Shown here: piece by piece, positions 11,901 through 25,760 of the stretch | How positions within the stretch are numbered: position 1 is the stretch's first letter | How the letters are laid out: every line of letters begins with the position of its first letter | NCBI RefSeq assembly: GCF_028453695.1 | Contig: NC_135779.1 | Span: 9,126,831-9,190,830, forward strand | DNA: 64,000 nt | From: Augochlora pura | Taxonomy: Eukaryota > Arthropoda > Insecta > Hymenoptera > Halictidae | Reading direction: 5' to 3' | Made by a program: the position numbers and the translations under genes | The notes under the pieces: model-generated | The model's input: the letters and a program-made list of their open reading frames with translations, nothing else | Told to the model about the DNA's origin: nothing | The model's database searches: none

Positions 11901-14900
11901 TTAATGTTATTATATATTACAAAGAAACATAAAACCATGCGGAAAGGTTCGAGCGTGTTTCGCACACGAGCGAGTCAACATTGAACAGAGCACGTCGAAA
12001 TTTGGTGACAGGTTCGCGAACTTAGAGGACTCGTGATTGTTCGCCTGGGAAATTGGCGTAATTGACCTGCAGATCGATCAACGGTTAGATTATTGTTGAT
12101 CGGAAAACCGGTAATCGATATTAAACGATGGTCACATGGTCTGCCGAATAAACGAAATGTGATCGAAGAGAGCGAGGACGTTGGTGTTTACCAAAGAGAA
12201 GTTTGTACAGTTCGTCCATGAGCTCTGATCGACTACCGCGTTTGCATCGACGCGATAATAATTTGCAATTTAACGGTAGCAAAAGCGTCCTCGAAACGTT
12301 TAACCAAACGTTAATCTTCGTGGTTGTTGGAATTGATGTTTTCAGATTTTGTAGAACGCGAGAGTATGCGTGCGTACGCGATCGTGTCCGATCGTATGTA
12401 TGTATCCGTATGTGTGTGTCGTCGAAATGTGCAAGTGTTGGATAATACGCGATAAACAAAGTGCCGTTTTTTCTCGAACAGAAGATTCGTCGAGGAGAGA
12501 TCATTTTTCCAGGATCACATTATTTCGGCCGAATCGTTTTCGTTCTATTAGCGAGCGTCTTTCCTCCTCGGAACGCGCCAGTAGGAGATTCATTAAGGAA
12601 ACATTGTCCATGAATAATTTACGAGGCTCACCTGTATACACCTCGTTGTTTGAAGACGGTAAAGGGGCGAGAATGCTGTTTACCTTTGATTCGCGTGTTC
12701 CGTCTGTCGCTTATAAATTTGTCAATTAGAGCAGAAGGGAGAAATGGATGCGTCTCGTGTACTTTTGCCGTGCCGGCGTGAAGAACTTTGTCGGGTCCGG
12801 GTGTTGCATCAATGTTAATTATAGTTACGGTATCACCACCTAAATGATGTCTGAGTGTATGTCGTTAGTGCAAATAAAAGTATTGTTTCAACATAGTGTC
12901 GCTGTCTACTTCACGCGCGCCCCGTCAAGTCCGAATAGGGAGACCAAAACTTCTCTAATCTTTCACCGTGACATATCTTACCTTTTCAGAATCCCGCGAA
13001 TCCTAATGTAACTGGGTCTAAACGTTGCTATGAAAATTAAATTGGTCGCCGAACAATTAACAATCCTGCCAACAATATATTTCCACTTTCATCCAGTCTT
13101 TTATAGACTATAGTTTCTTAACTTTTTCTTTTATTAACGTTGCTAGTTGATACTACAATTCATTACATTTGTATGGTTTGTTGTTGTAAAAGCATGTCGA
13201 TTTCAATATTTGCTTTTATTTCTTTTAGAGTAGATTTCACGTCTATGATTTTAGCAAAAAAGTATCTGCCCGAGCAGTAAGAGAAGGCACTTGTAGAAAG
13301 AATAACTCGGAGTTCTCGTAGCAGACCTTTCTAAGGTTCCCTATGGGGCTGCGTTATACAATCAATTATGACAACACAATATGCACGTGACCGATACGTT
13401 GATCGCGCAACGAAGTTCCAATTATGCCTGACATTTCGCGAATCGTTGCCACATCGTGAAACTTGAAACGTAACTTGCAATAAATTCGCTTGCTGCAGGA
13501 TCGTCGTCGCCTAGGTCGTTTCGTGCCAATGGTCAAACAACCGCGAAACTCCCAAAACTCATTTATCTGTGTGTAATCGGAATTCAAAGTTAATTTCGGC
13601 TGGCAGATTTTCCGGTCGCGACGCGGGTCGCTGCGAAATTATCGCGTTTCGGAATATCGTATCCATTAAACGACAATTCGATTCCCCTGCGAAATTAGAG
13701 TCTTCCGTTGTTTAACGTTCGTACAGCACCTTATATTAACCACGATGCACGTCCCATCGATTGTTTTTCAATGTCTACGGTCAGAATTTTAGCTAATTAT
13801 CTGGGCGAATTCTATTAACTATGCTGTCCTTGAAGAGATTGTTCAATCGATACCCTTTTTCGACCGGTAACTGCATTATTCTGCTGAATGGGAAAGGTAA
13901 GATCTTTCGAACGGGATTGGCCAATTACGTAGGAGGATTCTGTGCATCAGCGCTCATTTATCCGAGCCTCAGATTTTCTTGGACCCTCCGAACGGTGGAA
14001 CGGAACGATCTTGAAAGTGTGATCGGCGCCAGCGGCAGCGTCTCGTTACGGATTCAAATTTCCCGTCTCGTCGGACAGGCCACATTTGGTCTCTGGACCA
14101 GAAAAACTGGTAATTCGACGGAGCAGAAAGCAACAAGAAACGGTACGCGTGTACGGGATGCGACAAGGGGCCTCTTTTATAAACCGGGTCGATCCACCGA
14201 GCACACCCCGTCCTCTGTCGCCGCCGGAATTCAAAATAAGAAGCATTAATTCGGGCTGGTCGGCTCTCGACGAGGAACAAATAACTCCCTTCTCCGGTGC
14301 TCGCCACCTCGCAAACATGTTTCACAAATGTTTTCGTGGAGAGTCTCCGCCGATCCGGCCCTCAGAGCAGCGCTGCGCCGGCAAACGGTGTTCCGACACG
14401 GGACGACAACACCGTCCTCGACGGCCGATGGTGACAACGCGCTGAACTCCTCTCAATCCGCTTCGCTCCTCTCGGCAAATCGCGCGTATCCGCGTTACAC
14501 GCTCGATAGCACGGGTCGGCGAGCACGGATCTCGTTAGTGGTGATCGAGACCGATCCGCGGACTTGGGTCACGTCGGATAATGAAACCGTCAAGGTCGCC
14601 GGGGAACCAGAACGAGTGCTGAACAAGGTACTGTAACATGTATTTTCCTCTTAATGCATCAGCGTCGCCAAGATGTATCTAACCGGTTCGTCGGCGGACC
14701 CCGCGTCTTTGCGCGTTGTCCCTCTCGAAGATGCTTCGTCAATCAACTAGATTTTGTTCATTGATGAAGGAAATTTTAAGCGATGTTTGTTTTTTGGTAT
14801 TCTGCTGTTTTTTTTATAGGTATCCGTCGTGCTACATATAGCAGTTTATAAAAGTTTTCGTATACCTTCTAACTTTTTGCACCCGAAGCCATCTTAGCTT

Positions 14901-15274
14901 TGAATTCAAAATAGTTTTTCCGCTATTTTCAGTTTGTATGATCAAGCGCATTTTATATATGTATGAAATTGGATTTTGTGATTCACTCAACAATTACACT
15001 TTAAAAAAGGTGACTCAAGACTTCAAGGATTTATGGTGTTCAGTGAGAGGAGTAAAAACCCTTTCGATAGAAAATCGATTTTTAGTATCTGGAAATGTTC
15101 AATCGGTAGCAGAAAAATTCACTCGCGTTATCGAAAATTCTTAGACAGGTGCAAAAAGTCGATTACCTATCAAAAGGATCGATTTTTGGACTTATATTGA
15201 CTAGCCATTCTTTACTCCTTTCGCCATAAGTCCTTATAGACTGCAACAATTTTTTAACACCCTGTACAACAATC

Positions 15275-15312
15275 TTAAATGGTGAGTCGGAGTCACCAGT
15301 TGTTGTTGCAAA
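15275..15312. mobile_element. Fragment related to the 4693 MITE family
   Basis: TTAA (15275-15278) is followed at once by ATGGTGAGTCGGAGTCACCA. This aligns with the subterminal palindrome of the 4693-4940 element (AAATGGTGACTCTGAAGCACCA). The CCCTTT terminal part is missing and no right end was found, so this is a remnant. Confidence 0.4.
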
Positions 15313-16376
15313 ATGTTAAAATACAATAACTATTTTAAAACTCGTCTAAATGATCTGAATTTTGTTTAGATGATGGAGATACTAGTCTACTAGACAATGA
15401 TTAAAATGCTTATTTTTTAATGTTCCTGTTATTTGGAATGACCGCAAAAGTAGAAAACCATCGTTTTGTAACTTTTCCATCCGAGCCTATAACGAAAATT
15501 TAAAAAATGACTTTCGTAGATCTTGTGTAGCTTATGTGCGGACTGAATATTTGATCGAGATCGGTTAACCTAGTGTTCGAGAGCGAGTGGAGTCGAGGGT
15601 AGTGGGCTTCCCATCTCCAACATATAACATCCGTCCGTTACGTAAAGGCACCTCCGCCAGATTCGAAACGCATAGCTTTCGACTTCTCGATCACGTGTGT
15701 ATTATTGTAAACGAAGACTACAATCAGCAAATCCCCAAAGAACTGTCCGCGATCACCCAAAAAAAATTGAAAAAACTGCAGATTTTTTACAATTTTAGGT
15801 GTTAAAATAGGTGTTAAAAATCGTGACAAGACCGTGGATTTTATTGATTGTGAACAAAAGAGAATAGTTCCGACTTAAAATAGTAAGAAGATTAAAATTA
15901 CTTGAAAAGAAGAATGTATTATTTTGAATCTGTTACAATTATTAAATTAGGAGAAGAAACTAATACTTGGTTTCTATTTTTTGCAATTAATACGAACAAT
16001 GCTACTGTAATTTCTCAGTCCGATTTGGAATTTTCAAAACTGAATGAAAATTTGAGTCTATTGACGGAAAATTTCGTTGTTGGAAATCCTTCAGATGGAA
16101 AACATCATTCAATGGAAAACATCTTTAGATAAAGGACGATTCACCATTTGGATGTATCTATTTCCCAGGGAACATTACCGCACGGACGCATAAATATGGC
16201 ACGGTCATTTTCGTTGGAACACATACTGAACGTCAGATATCGTTGCCCACGTTTCTACGCACGTTTTTTTATCTAATATACAACCGGACAGTTTGTGTAC
16301 CTACCGTAACGAGCGTTCACGTGGCGTCTTTTTCCGAGAGCTGGCAAAACTTGATAAGAACCAGAAACGGAGCACA

Positions 16377-19300
16377 ATGACCAGGAGGGACAGCTTCGAG
16401 GAAATTGAGGAGACTAGGAAGGAGCCGAGGTAAGCTTGCGAATATTTTTTAATTAACGGCACGAAATGCTGCGGGGATCATTAAAACACTTTCCCGAAAA
16501 AACATTAAAACTAGTTTTATGAAACAGAAGTGCAACGACTTCTCGAACTAACTTTACTTATGCCGTAACGAAGCGATTTAAAAATCTGATGTATTTTTAA
16601 CATGTTCCGCGTTGAGCTGTTTTTACTCGACTCTTCACATTATTCATTTGATATTTTATTAAAACTTAATGTATTATATTATATATACATTATTAATTAT
16701 CCCATTCTTGCGGTAGAACTTAATTCTTTAGTTCTAAATTTATTATAAACTATCTTCTTAGCGCATTAAATAAACATATAAGCATGTACCACCGGTGGTA
16801 CATATGGCATGGAACGTGTTAAAAACTCAACGCATTAAATTAATTTATGCATCAGTTTGAACAATTCAATGGAATTGAACTTTGAAGAACTTCAGAAATT
16901 GAAGAAACGTCAATAACAAATTTTCTATGAAAAAACTTTTTAAACAATGATGTTCCATCATCGGCTGTTTAAAATACCTGTAATTTAGTCACGAATCGAT
17001 TTATAAGCGGTTCGGGTCCGTTGAAGGAATCGAATTTCTGCGGGAAGCTTCGAATTTCTTTCATGTCGATAGAAGGAACTAAGTGATAGCGATGAGATTG
17101 GCGATAATATTTGTCTGGGACGTAACAAAGGATGTTCGTTATCGTATCATTCGGTTTATCGAATCGAAACGTGAGAAACGAACGAAAGACGATGAAACGC
17201 GGAATTGGTCGCTCTGATCGATTGTTGTCCGAAGCAATCGCGTGGTCTGATCGTTTTCTGCGTCCGCGTTTTGCTGAATCGCATTATACGGAGCTCGGCG
17301 GTTCCTATAATTGTCGAATATCCGCTATAAATTGTCGCAATTGCATGCCACTTCCCGATAGCTCGTACCCCGCGCGTACTACGACCTAGATATATAACTC
17401 ATCTTAATTGCAGGTTTCATTGTTTCGTTATAATATCAGTGTTCGTGAGACCCCGTTTAATTCCGCTAATTAAACATTATCATGCCCTGCGAGCATCTCC
17501 GACTCTTTGATCGCTCTGCTAATTTTATTGAACGGCGTTGAGCAGCAAGAAAAAAAAGTAATGGTCCTTAACTAAATTTGAAAAGCGCGTTCTTTGTTTA
17601 ACTTTTAATTTATATTGTATTTTAACTCCTATAAGCAATATCTAACTTATACATATATCGCTAGTTTATCCATTTTTTTTTTTACTAAAATAGCAGTTTG
17701 AAATTTTATAAATAAGAAGTTAAAAAGAAAAGAAACGTTAATTGCAAGCATTATCGTTAGGCTACGAAATTTTATAAAATCTAAGTGTTTTTTATACCTT
17801 CAAAATCAATGTAGGAAAGTGTTTACACAATATTAACAGTATCCGTATCTTCATTGAAATAAAATAGAGAAATATTTCTCGTCAGTTTCATTTTTCATAA
17901 ATTGTGTTATCAAAATGTATATTGGTACAATCATTCTCAGACTAGTTATCAGTAAATCAGAATTATTTGATAACTGTGAATATATATTTCCCAAACATGA
18001 TATTGCATTTATCTGTTTTATCATCAATCGATAATCGCTGTTTGCTAATCACATATACGTAGATATGTTTACATTATTATGAGAGAAAAGAATTCATTAT
18101 TTCACTGAAATTTAAGACGATTTTTATATCTGTTCCGTGTTGGTCTTAAATAGAAATTTAAATCATCTGTATCCTTCTACGAATTTTCAAATAATCCGCT
18201 ACACAATACCTGCTAGAAATAATGGAAAGTAACAATTCCAGTTGCATTCGTTGGAATTGATTCAGTGTATACGCACTCAGAAAATGTTTATCTCAAATGG
18301 ACCTAATTATCACGGCTTAATTCGAACTTTATCAACCCACCAATCGTCAATGAAAATACAAAATTTGAATAGCACACGTACGGCAGTTCAAAGTAGAGTA
18401 CGAAAAATGAATTGTTTGAACTCTATCGTGCTATTTGTACAGCATCAAAATATTGCAAAGGCCCTCGATAATCTTGGTCCAGAAATAATCAAGGGCCGCA
18501 TGTGCGCGCGAGGAAAAGAATCCTAAAAGAAGATGCAACTAAACGCGCATGTTCAGATTGATTTTGGTCTAGTCAGCTAGTGGTATTCATCGTGGAAAGA
18601 TACGGTTACCGTGTCTCGCAATTTTCAAGATGCGATTACCGGTAGCGACACGTCCGAAATGACTGAGAGATTTCCAATGAAGCAAAACCGTGTAAAACAC
18701 AAAGGAATTCGTCTGTAAATGGTGATCAAGAATCGTCAAATTGTCAAAGTGAGTGATTCGCCGGATTTTGGCACCTCTCAAACGCGACTTGCTTGATCGA
18801 GCCGACTGAAGATGGCGATAGCCGTTCACCTTGCGATCATTCTCCTTTGACGAGAAAATACGGAAATCCTGTGTCTCTCAGACACTTTTTCCTTTGTAGC
18901 AAAGAAAAATCATGACGTCCTCGGCATCGTCCAGCACGAGTTCTGCTTATGCAAGTACCGACGACATCCGTCAGTATTATGATAATGACAAACGTAATTT
19001 CCTCGACTCGGACGAGATCGGAACCGCTCGGCTTTTGCGACCGTACTCGCCCGGCCGCAAGAGAGTGGCCGGATTCATCACAAAACACTTTCGCAACAAG
19101 TGAGTGAATTTTTGGCGGGAATTTCGATCGCGCAAAGAACGCCTAGTTTTTTTTATAGGAGATTTCGCGGATACAGAGCAAACATCAATGTTAAAAAAAC
19201 GCATTGGACCTACTCATCCAACTCGACTAGACTTGATCAGAACAAAAGTAATTTTTTGTTCTCTAAGTGGAATATTATGGAGCTATGAAAAACGGCGGAC

Positions 19301-22300
19301 TATATCACTTATTCATATATAAGACACACGGAATTTGTTAATGTTATTACAGCTGATAATCGTTTCTGTTTTCGAGGTTTAAACATTTAATTACAGTGTT
19401 GTTGACACTGATGGATTCAATTTCAAAGTGCAAAGATAAGATTAACTCAAATGAGAGTGCAATATTATTTGTAACAAATTTGTATATTTGGTTGGATATA
19501 TCTTTTGATTGGATACTATGAAAAGTTTTTAATAAAGAACGGAATTCATAGAATTTCGTTGATGTTCTTATATGGTATGAAAATAGATTATAATGCAACG
19601 GTTTGTAATTTCCAATTAAGAATTCTCCGTTTAACCCATTATGCGCCACAATTCAAAAATCAATAAAATTATGAAACTATCTACATAGGGCTTTTATTTT
19701 AAGCTTACTTAAACTGAATCTAGCTTTCTTTTCAAATTAGTCAAATGAACTACTGCAGATATAAAACCATAATATTATACATTCTAATAGATATTTGTGT
19801 CCTAACAAAGGGACAATGGCAAGTATTAAATTAAGAGAAGCATATATGTACAGATTTATTAGCGTTAGATAACACTTACTCAAATGTTGTTGCACATAAC
19901 CTATACAGCATCCGTACATTCAGCATTTTGTTCTTCGAGGAGCTGATTAAATGTCAATTTTATTTTAGGTATTGCCGACAGTATAATATTAAATGAATAA
20001 TTCAGTAACAAATTCACATAGATTGGTACAATCAGAACTATTTAAACTTATAAATCGCGAAATTTGTTTAAGGAAAAGGATAAACGCGTCAACTTCGATG
20101 CACTTTCAAACGCGAACTGACGTACGAGGCTTACAATCGTAATCGAAAATAAGTTTCAAGATATACTATTCGCGCGCAATTATCGAGTGGCGCTCTCTGT
20201 ACTACACACGTGCAATAATTCAAATATGATAACATTTTCAGGGCTGAATTTTTGTGATACCGCAAAGTAAATAATCAGTACCATTCATAATGAGCAACCT
20301 TATAGCTACAACGGTAAGGAATTATCGTTGCAGTGTACAAATCAATCTCAATTCTCCATATACTCATCGATCGGAAAATTTGTTTACAGTTTAAACAAAC
20401 AAGCACAAAATCTGACGAGTGAATTGATTTCCAGGTTTTACCTCACCACGAAAAACGTTATAATAGCCGGCGTAATACTAGCAACAGTGATTTTAGCGAT
20501 AATAGCGGTTTGCAGTTTTTATGGGGCGGACAGAGATCTGGAATTTCATGAAAACGAAGAAGTGCCACCAGATCCGGAAACGGCGTTGCCCCCATCTGCG
20601 AGCAAGCTCAGAATTTTCAAACGTGGCGCCGTTTGCGCGGATGGGGCCCCATGCGCAGTAGTGGGCAAGTACGTAATTCAAATTTTCATATTTCGAGCGC
20701 AGAGAACATTCAACAGATTCGTGATTAAAGGATGTGCTTGTATCCTATAATTAAGATAATTATTTTTTAACGTTGTAAAAATAAAAAAACTTTTTTTTTA
20801 ATTCCCACAGATCAATTTTAGAGAAGAACGGTTCAGCAGTGGATGCTGCAATAGCCTCCATGATCTGCAACGGCCTGGTGAACATGCAGAGCATGGGTTT
20901 AGGTGGTGGTTTTTTCATGACGATCTATGAGAAAGCAACGCAGCGGGCATTTACGTTAGTAGCGAGGGACAAGGCGCCATTGGCAGCCAACGAAACGATG
21001 TACGAAGGGAAACCGAAAGAGGCGGCCTTCATTGGTACGCAGCACTACTTTTTGTTTAGCTTTTACTTCTGAACGACTGATCAACAAAGCCATTTTGAAC
21101 GTAGGACCATTATCTATTGGTGTTCCTGGTGAGGTAGCTGGCTATTGGGAGGCCCACAAACGTTTCGGTAAATTGCCGTGGGCAGATCTGTTCCAACCCT
21201 CGATCAAATTGTGCGAGGAAGGATACAATCTGACAAAAATCCAACACGACGGATTTCAGTTCAACGCAAAGAATATTTATAATGATCCACTCTTAAAGTA
21301 ATCACACTAATACAACGGCTTGGTTGAGATCAATTGTGCGGATTTTAGAAACTGGTTCTTCGCAGGAAATGGTTTGTGAACCCGGACACCAATGATTTCT
21401 ACAGACCAGGAACGATCATCAAACCAACGGCGGTTTGCGGTACTTTGCGAACCCTCGCAGAAAATAAAGCACCAGTATTTTATAATGGAAGCTTGGGAAA
21501 GCTTTTAATAGACGACTTAAAGTCGAAAGGGGCGATTTTGACAATGAAGGACTTGAACGATTATAGGTAATGTTGAGTATTAAACGGAAGACTTGGAAGC
21601 GTTCAACGGACTATAAAATGAAGTAAAAGAATCAGTTTTAATTAACTTTTGATGATTCATAACAAATTACAATTTCAGAGCTGACTGGGAGGAACCACTG
21701 ACAGCGAACTTGTTCAATGGAATGAGATTGTACACGGTTGGCATGCCTGCCAGCGGAGCTCTTCTCACATACATTTTAAATATTTTAGACAACTTCCATT
21801 TCACTCCTGACAGTATAGCTGACTCGAACAGCACGATTCTTACGTATCACCGTATGATAGAGACATTTAAGTACGCTTACGCATTGAGAAACGAGATGAG
21901 CGATAAGAAGTTCGTTGACATGGAAGAAGTTAGTACCCTTGCCCCTCGAGCAAGAGACGCAACAGTGCACTCACGGTTCAAGGTCTAACATGGGAAGTTC
22001 GCCAGAAACGTTGGCAATTAACATTGAGGTTGTTGTAGCGATTATTGCTTGAAAACTATTTTAACATCTGGCAAGCTTCCCTTGCAAGGGAGAATTGTAC
22101 TGAACAATCGTAAGCCCCTATCATCACGGACTTATGAGCATATTTAATTTTAGCTGACCAGGAATTTAACGTCAAGAAGTTACGCGCACTTAACTCAAAT
22201 GAAGATAGACGATCATAAAACGTGGGACGATCCAAAGCATTATGGATCCTTGACACTGAACCCCGCGAAGGATCAAGGAACTGCGCATGTCTCCGTGATA

Positions 22301-23377
22301 GCACCAAACGGCGATGCTGTAGCTGCCACTAGCAGCATCAATTTCTAGTGTGTTCCACTTCTAATTAGTTGTTTATTACGTTATTTTGCTAGTCTCTTAA
22401 AGTGTACAATTATAAGCGCTTATAAGGCTGTTAAATATGAATTCATGTGAATATCCACAGTTTTGGAAGTGGGGTAGTCAGCGAGAGTACTGGAATAATC
22501 CTGAACAATGCAATGAATGATTTCGGTGTACCTTCTACAGTCAGCTACTTTGGTATTCCACCAAGTCCCAACAATTATATTAAGCCAGGAAAAAGGCCAC
22601 TATCGTCGATGGTACCGTCGATTCTCGTTGATTCGAATGGCGATGTGAAAATGGTTGTTGGGGCTTCTGGCGGCACTAAGATTACTACAACAGTTGCTCA
22701 GGTCGGTATTCTTTATGTAGGGCTATAGAATTTCAGTCAATCGGAAATAGAAAAGATCTGGAGATTGAATGTGAAAACGGAATTTCTGAAAGAAATGTGT
22801 CGGTTTCCTTTCAGAAAAAGAATCTGCTGGATTAGTGGATCAAGTTTCGTACCTGAACTTTTTCTTTCCCTAGTATCTGCTGTTCCCTATCCTACCCAGA
22901 AAAGACCTTTCCATTGCCACTTGAAGAGAACATGCACATTTGTACTTCTTATTTTAGACAACAGTCTTTGCGCGTGATCTCTGGCCTATGAAAAACAGAA
23001 AATAGTGTCTTTTTATCGAGAAAATATAATAACAAAGTTAACGTCGTCACTTGAGCACAGATTTACATAAGCTTAATTGCTAAATTTTAATGATGCACTG
23101 CCTATAATTTCAGATAATAGCAAAGATCATGTGGATGGATCAAACAGTAAAACAAGCTATGGACGCGCCACGGATACACCATCAGCTCTATCCACCGGAG
23201 ATCTCCTACGAATACGGAGTAGAAAAACAAGTGATTGACGGTCTGAAAAAAATCGGACATAAAACTGCAAGATACCGAGTTCGTGGGAGCGTTGCATGTG
23301 TTATTATCGTAAATAACGGTACCGTTTATGCAAACGCAGATTTCCGGAAAGGTGGGGACGTGTACGGGATCGATTAA
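16377..23377 (+). CDS. Ggt-1: Gamma-glutamyltransferase (glutathione hydrolase)
   Basis: Cleaves the gamma-glutamyl bond of extracellular glutathione and its conjugates; a type II membrane protein that self-cleaves into two subunits. Exons: 1a 16377-16429, then 20435-20668, 20811-21034, 21105-21297, 21366-21566, 21679-21928, 22154-22347, 22461-22701, 23114-23377 (TAA). All phases agree, giving 617 residues. The exon at 20435 encodes the single membrane anchor (IIAGVILATVILAIIAV), preceded by a short cytoplasmic tail. GTAHVSV near residue 428 holds the nucleophile and autocleavage threonine. The exon at 22461 holds the oxyanion-hole pair in RPLSSMVPS. GPLSIGVPGEVAGYW and DAAIASMICNG are family signatures. 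All key residues are present, so the enzyme should be active. A second first exon (18912-19099) splices to the same acceptor. Poly(A) signal AATAAA at 23485-23490. Confidence 0.95.
16597..16822. mobile_element. MITE-like element with a 20-bp perfect palindrome
   Basis: TTAACATGTTCC at 16597 is mirrored by TTAACACGTTCC read in reverse from TTAA at 16819-16822 (one mismatch). Length is 226 bp. Inside the right end lies ATGTACCACCGGTGGTACAT (16784-16803), a perfect 20-bp palindrome able to form a cruciform. It lies in the first intron of the transferase gene, less than 200 bp after exon 1a. The ends are short, so the call is moderate. Confidence 0.5.
18912..19099 (+). CDS. Ggt-1: Alternative first coding exon of gamma-glutamyltransferase
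   Basis: ATG at 18912 opens a 188-bp exon rich in Ser and charged residues (starts MTSSASSSTSSAYAS, ends ITKHFRN plus two bases) followed by the donor GTGAGT. It ends in phase 2, exactly as exon 1a does, so either joins to 20435 in frame. This form would have a cytoplasmic tail of about 63 residues before the membrane anchor instead of 18, for 662 residues in all. The enzyme domain is unchanged. Two promoters are implied. Confirmation needs transcript evidence. Confidence 0.75.
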
Positions 23378-25760
23378 ATCTCTACGAACATTTTAAAAAT
23401 CCATCTTTTCCGATTTTAACAGTATAGATCCCCAACTTGTAACCGGGAAACTTTCATCAAGAAACAATGATTGCGTCTTCGATTAATAAATTTTAAGATT
23501 CTTCTCTTTTTTAGAGAACCATTCTTGTTGTAAGTTTATCTTGTACGAAATTATAAAACCTGGACTTCCTCAGTAATAAAACTTTTGCACGTGGTCCCTT
23601 CGTCGTGTAATTGATTAATTTCTCTAGCATCTAATTTACGAGTGTGTTAAACGATCCTCGGATATTGTAAAGAGAAATTCTAGCTACTATCGATCGATGT
23701 ACAGCAATGTATACTACTGCATTTTTATTTCAGCGGATGTCGAAGCATATTTGCAATAAAGCAAACAAATCTCCAAACTCTTCAAATTTTTACGAAACAA
23801 TGTATAAAAATTTACATTCAGCTAAACGTCAATAATTCAATTATAACTTAACCATACCAAGCTACAAGAAAGACCATTATCGAACAGATGAAAACATCTA
23901 TGATAAACTTATCTCCCATTTACGAGGAGAGATTTGCATTTTTCAAACCGCGCTCGCCTATTAATAGCATCGAGAAAGTGGATAACACTTTCCAGTTCGA
24001 TTTATTAAAAAAGAGATAGATTTAAAAATAGTGCTGTAATGCGCAGGTAGTAGTGCGCAGGAAAAAGATACAAAATGAATATCGCAGATGGCGTCCAGCG
24101 AAGCATCGCTTGAATTCGTTCCTCAACTTTGTAACCGGTATACATAATACCAGTCCACTTTTTACATTATAATGTTCACTGACGACAAGATGAGATCGGC
24201 TGATAAAATACGTACCGCTTCAGTTGGCGTGTACCACGTTGACGTTTTAATTCCACTTACGTGTCGATCAATTTCAAGTAACCCCAACATCCTTTCGGAG
24301 ATGTTGCGATTCGTGTAATCGCAGTAAAAATTGAGCTACTAGAATTGCAACCAAAATGCTGTTGATTGTCTGCAGCTCAATTACCACGAATGACGTTCTA
24401 TTGGCAACCTTAGGGAACACGCTGTCTTCCAAGTCAGTATCTGCGACGCGGGTCACAATAGTATGCGATAAGCAAAAACGGGAGTGCAAAGGCCCCCTGT
24501 CGATTTCAAACTCATGAATATTCATTAGTGCTGCGCTTCCTCTTACGTGAAAACGCATCGGCGCAAGGTGTCACGACACTCGCAACTGAACGATTAAGGT
24601 CAAGCTAGACTATTTTCGTGATAAATTGTAAACACACCTGTCTCTATTGTAACGTGTTCTGGTACACGTACTGCTCGAAAACGCGGGCCATAAATAAACA
24701 TTTCCACAGACTGCTGGCCGATATATGAGCCACTTTTCACGTAGGAAGCGTAATTAGTATCCCGCGCGACGTCTTCGATAATCAGAGCATATCGATATTG
24801 GAAATTGATTCCAGTTCCCCTGAAATTTCATCATTTCGTTTAGATCTTACATGCTTCCACTTCATTGTTTACGTTCGTGGCGTAATATGTACCTACAGGA
24901 AACGTGCTCGATAATATTTATTTGTCAAAGTAGTCTATATTCTATTGCTCTTATCCACGTGTTTTTTCGGGAACGATTAAAAATGAAATGTCGCTCACGA
25001 TAACAACAGAACTTGTTGAAGCCAATGTTACCGTTGCGCATACGTGTTAATATAATATATGTCGACCGCCCTGTTTGTATCCAAACAAACGAACAGCGCT
25101 CAAAATTTGATATACTACTGCGAACCGTTGCTGCGCAATAAACTACACATGAGTAATTTCCACATTGTTCTTGGCAGAAATATAGAGTATGCAACAAGGT
25201 TAACAAACATATCAGACGATTACGACTGTGTACGCAACGCAATGCACTCGACAATTATCGACGCTGCCTACATGCAGTTCAAACCGCATCTTTTGGATAT
25301 CCGTTTTTAGAAAATGTCTTGAATTCACACATTTCATTGATCATACAGAATTTGTTTTTTTTTTTTTAATTAGTTTCAAAGTTTAAAAACATGATATGTA
25401 TATAGTGTGCTATCATTTTATCTTGAAGTGCACTTGCACGCTCGAGTTTTTCTAAACAGGGGGTATAGATAACGAACCGTGACTGGTGGTGTGTTAGTTG
25501 GTCTCTGTAACCTGCAGCGCAGGTCAATTTTACGTTCCAGCACTTTCTATCCATAGACGTTCTCGATTAAATTTCAATTATTCGAACCGTTCATTGCGAA
25601 AACTATCGAACTTGCGTATATCATTTGAAACAGATCAAGTTAAAATCGATTTATATTGCAAAGAAGATTGAAAAGCTAACGGTTGTAACGACGAACGGTT
25701 GTAACATTCGAAACGATGAACAATTGTGCGTAGCGCGCAGACGCGATAGCTCGAGCTGCC
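23378..25760. other. 2.4-kb interval, 3' UTR and NUPR1 upstream region
   Basis: AATAAA occurs at 23485 and again near 23574 and 23753, usable by the transferase transcript. The rest has no coding frame I can defend. An 83-codon frame at 25059-25310 has no recognisable features. The right end carries the upstream motifs of the NUPR1 gene. Confidence 0.5.
25678..25705. promoter_or_regulatory. Duplicated AACGGTTGTAAC motif upstream of NUPR1
   Basis: AACGGTTGTAAC occurs twice without mismatch (25678-25689 and 25694-25705), 16 bp apart and 55-85 bp upstream of the TATA box. The motif contains two AAC-type half sites in opposite orientation resembling Myb-class sites. Function is inferred from position only. 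Confidence 0.4.

Larger units (their letters stand above)
7732..16376. other. 8.6-kb interval without a supportable gene
   Basis: Between the receptor stop and the first transferase exon I find no frame with recognisable domains or coherent splice phases. Contents worth noting are: AT-rich TTCGAATAA-rich sequence at about 8870-9110; overlapping open frames at 9188-9940 on both strands without family resemblance; a degenerate tandem block at 11640-11900; a GC-rich block at 13900-14650; and a MITE fragment near 15275. Promoter and 5' UTR of the transferase gene are probably toward the right end. Confidence 0.5.

Noticed and set aside
12780..12990. Possible LTR retrotransposon end (AATAAA, then a GC-rich border)
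   Set aside because: No second LTR, convincing primer-binding site or pol-like frame in the surrounding DNA.
14938..15144. 68-codon frame that might be a transposase remnant
   Set aside because: No catalytic motif or inverted ends could be identified around it.
25059..25310. 83-codon open frame upstream of NUPR1
   Set aside because: No recognisable domain, an overlapping minus-strand frame, and AT-rich composition like the surrounding DNA.
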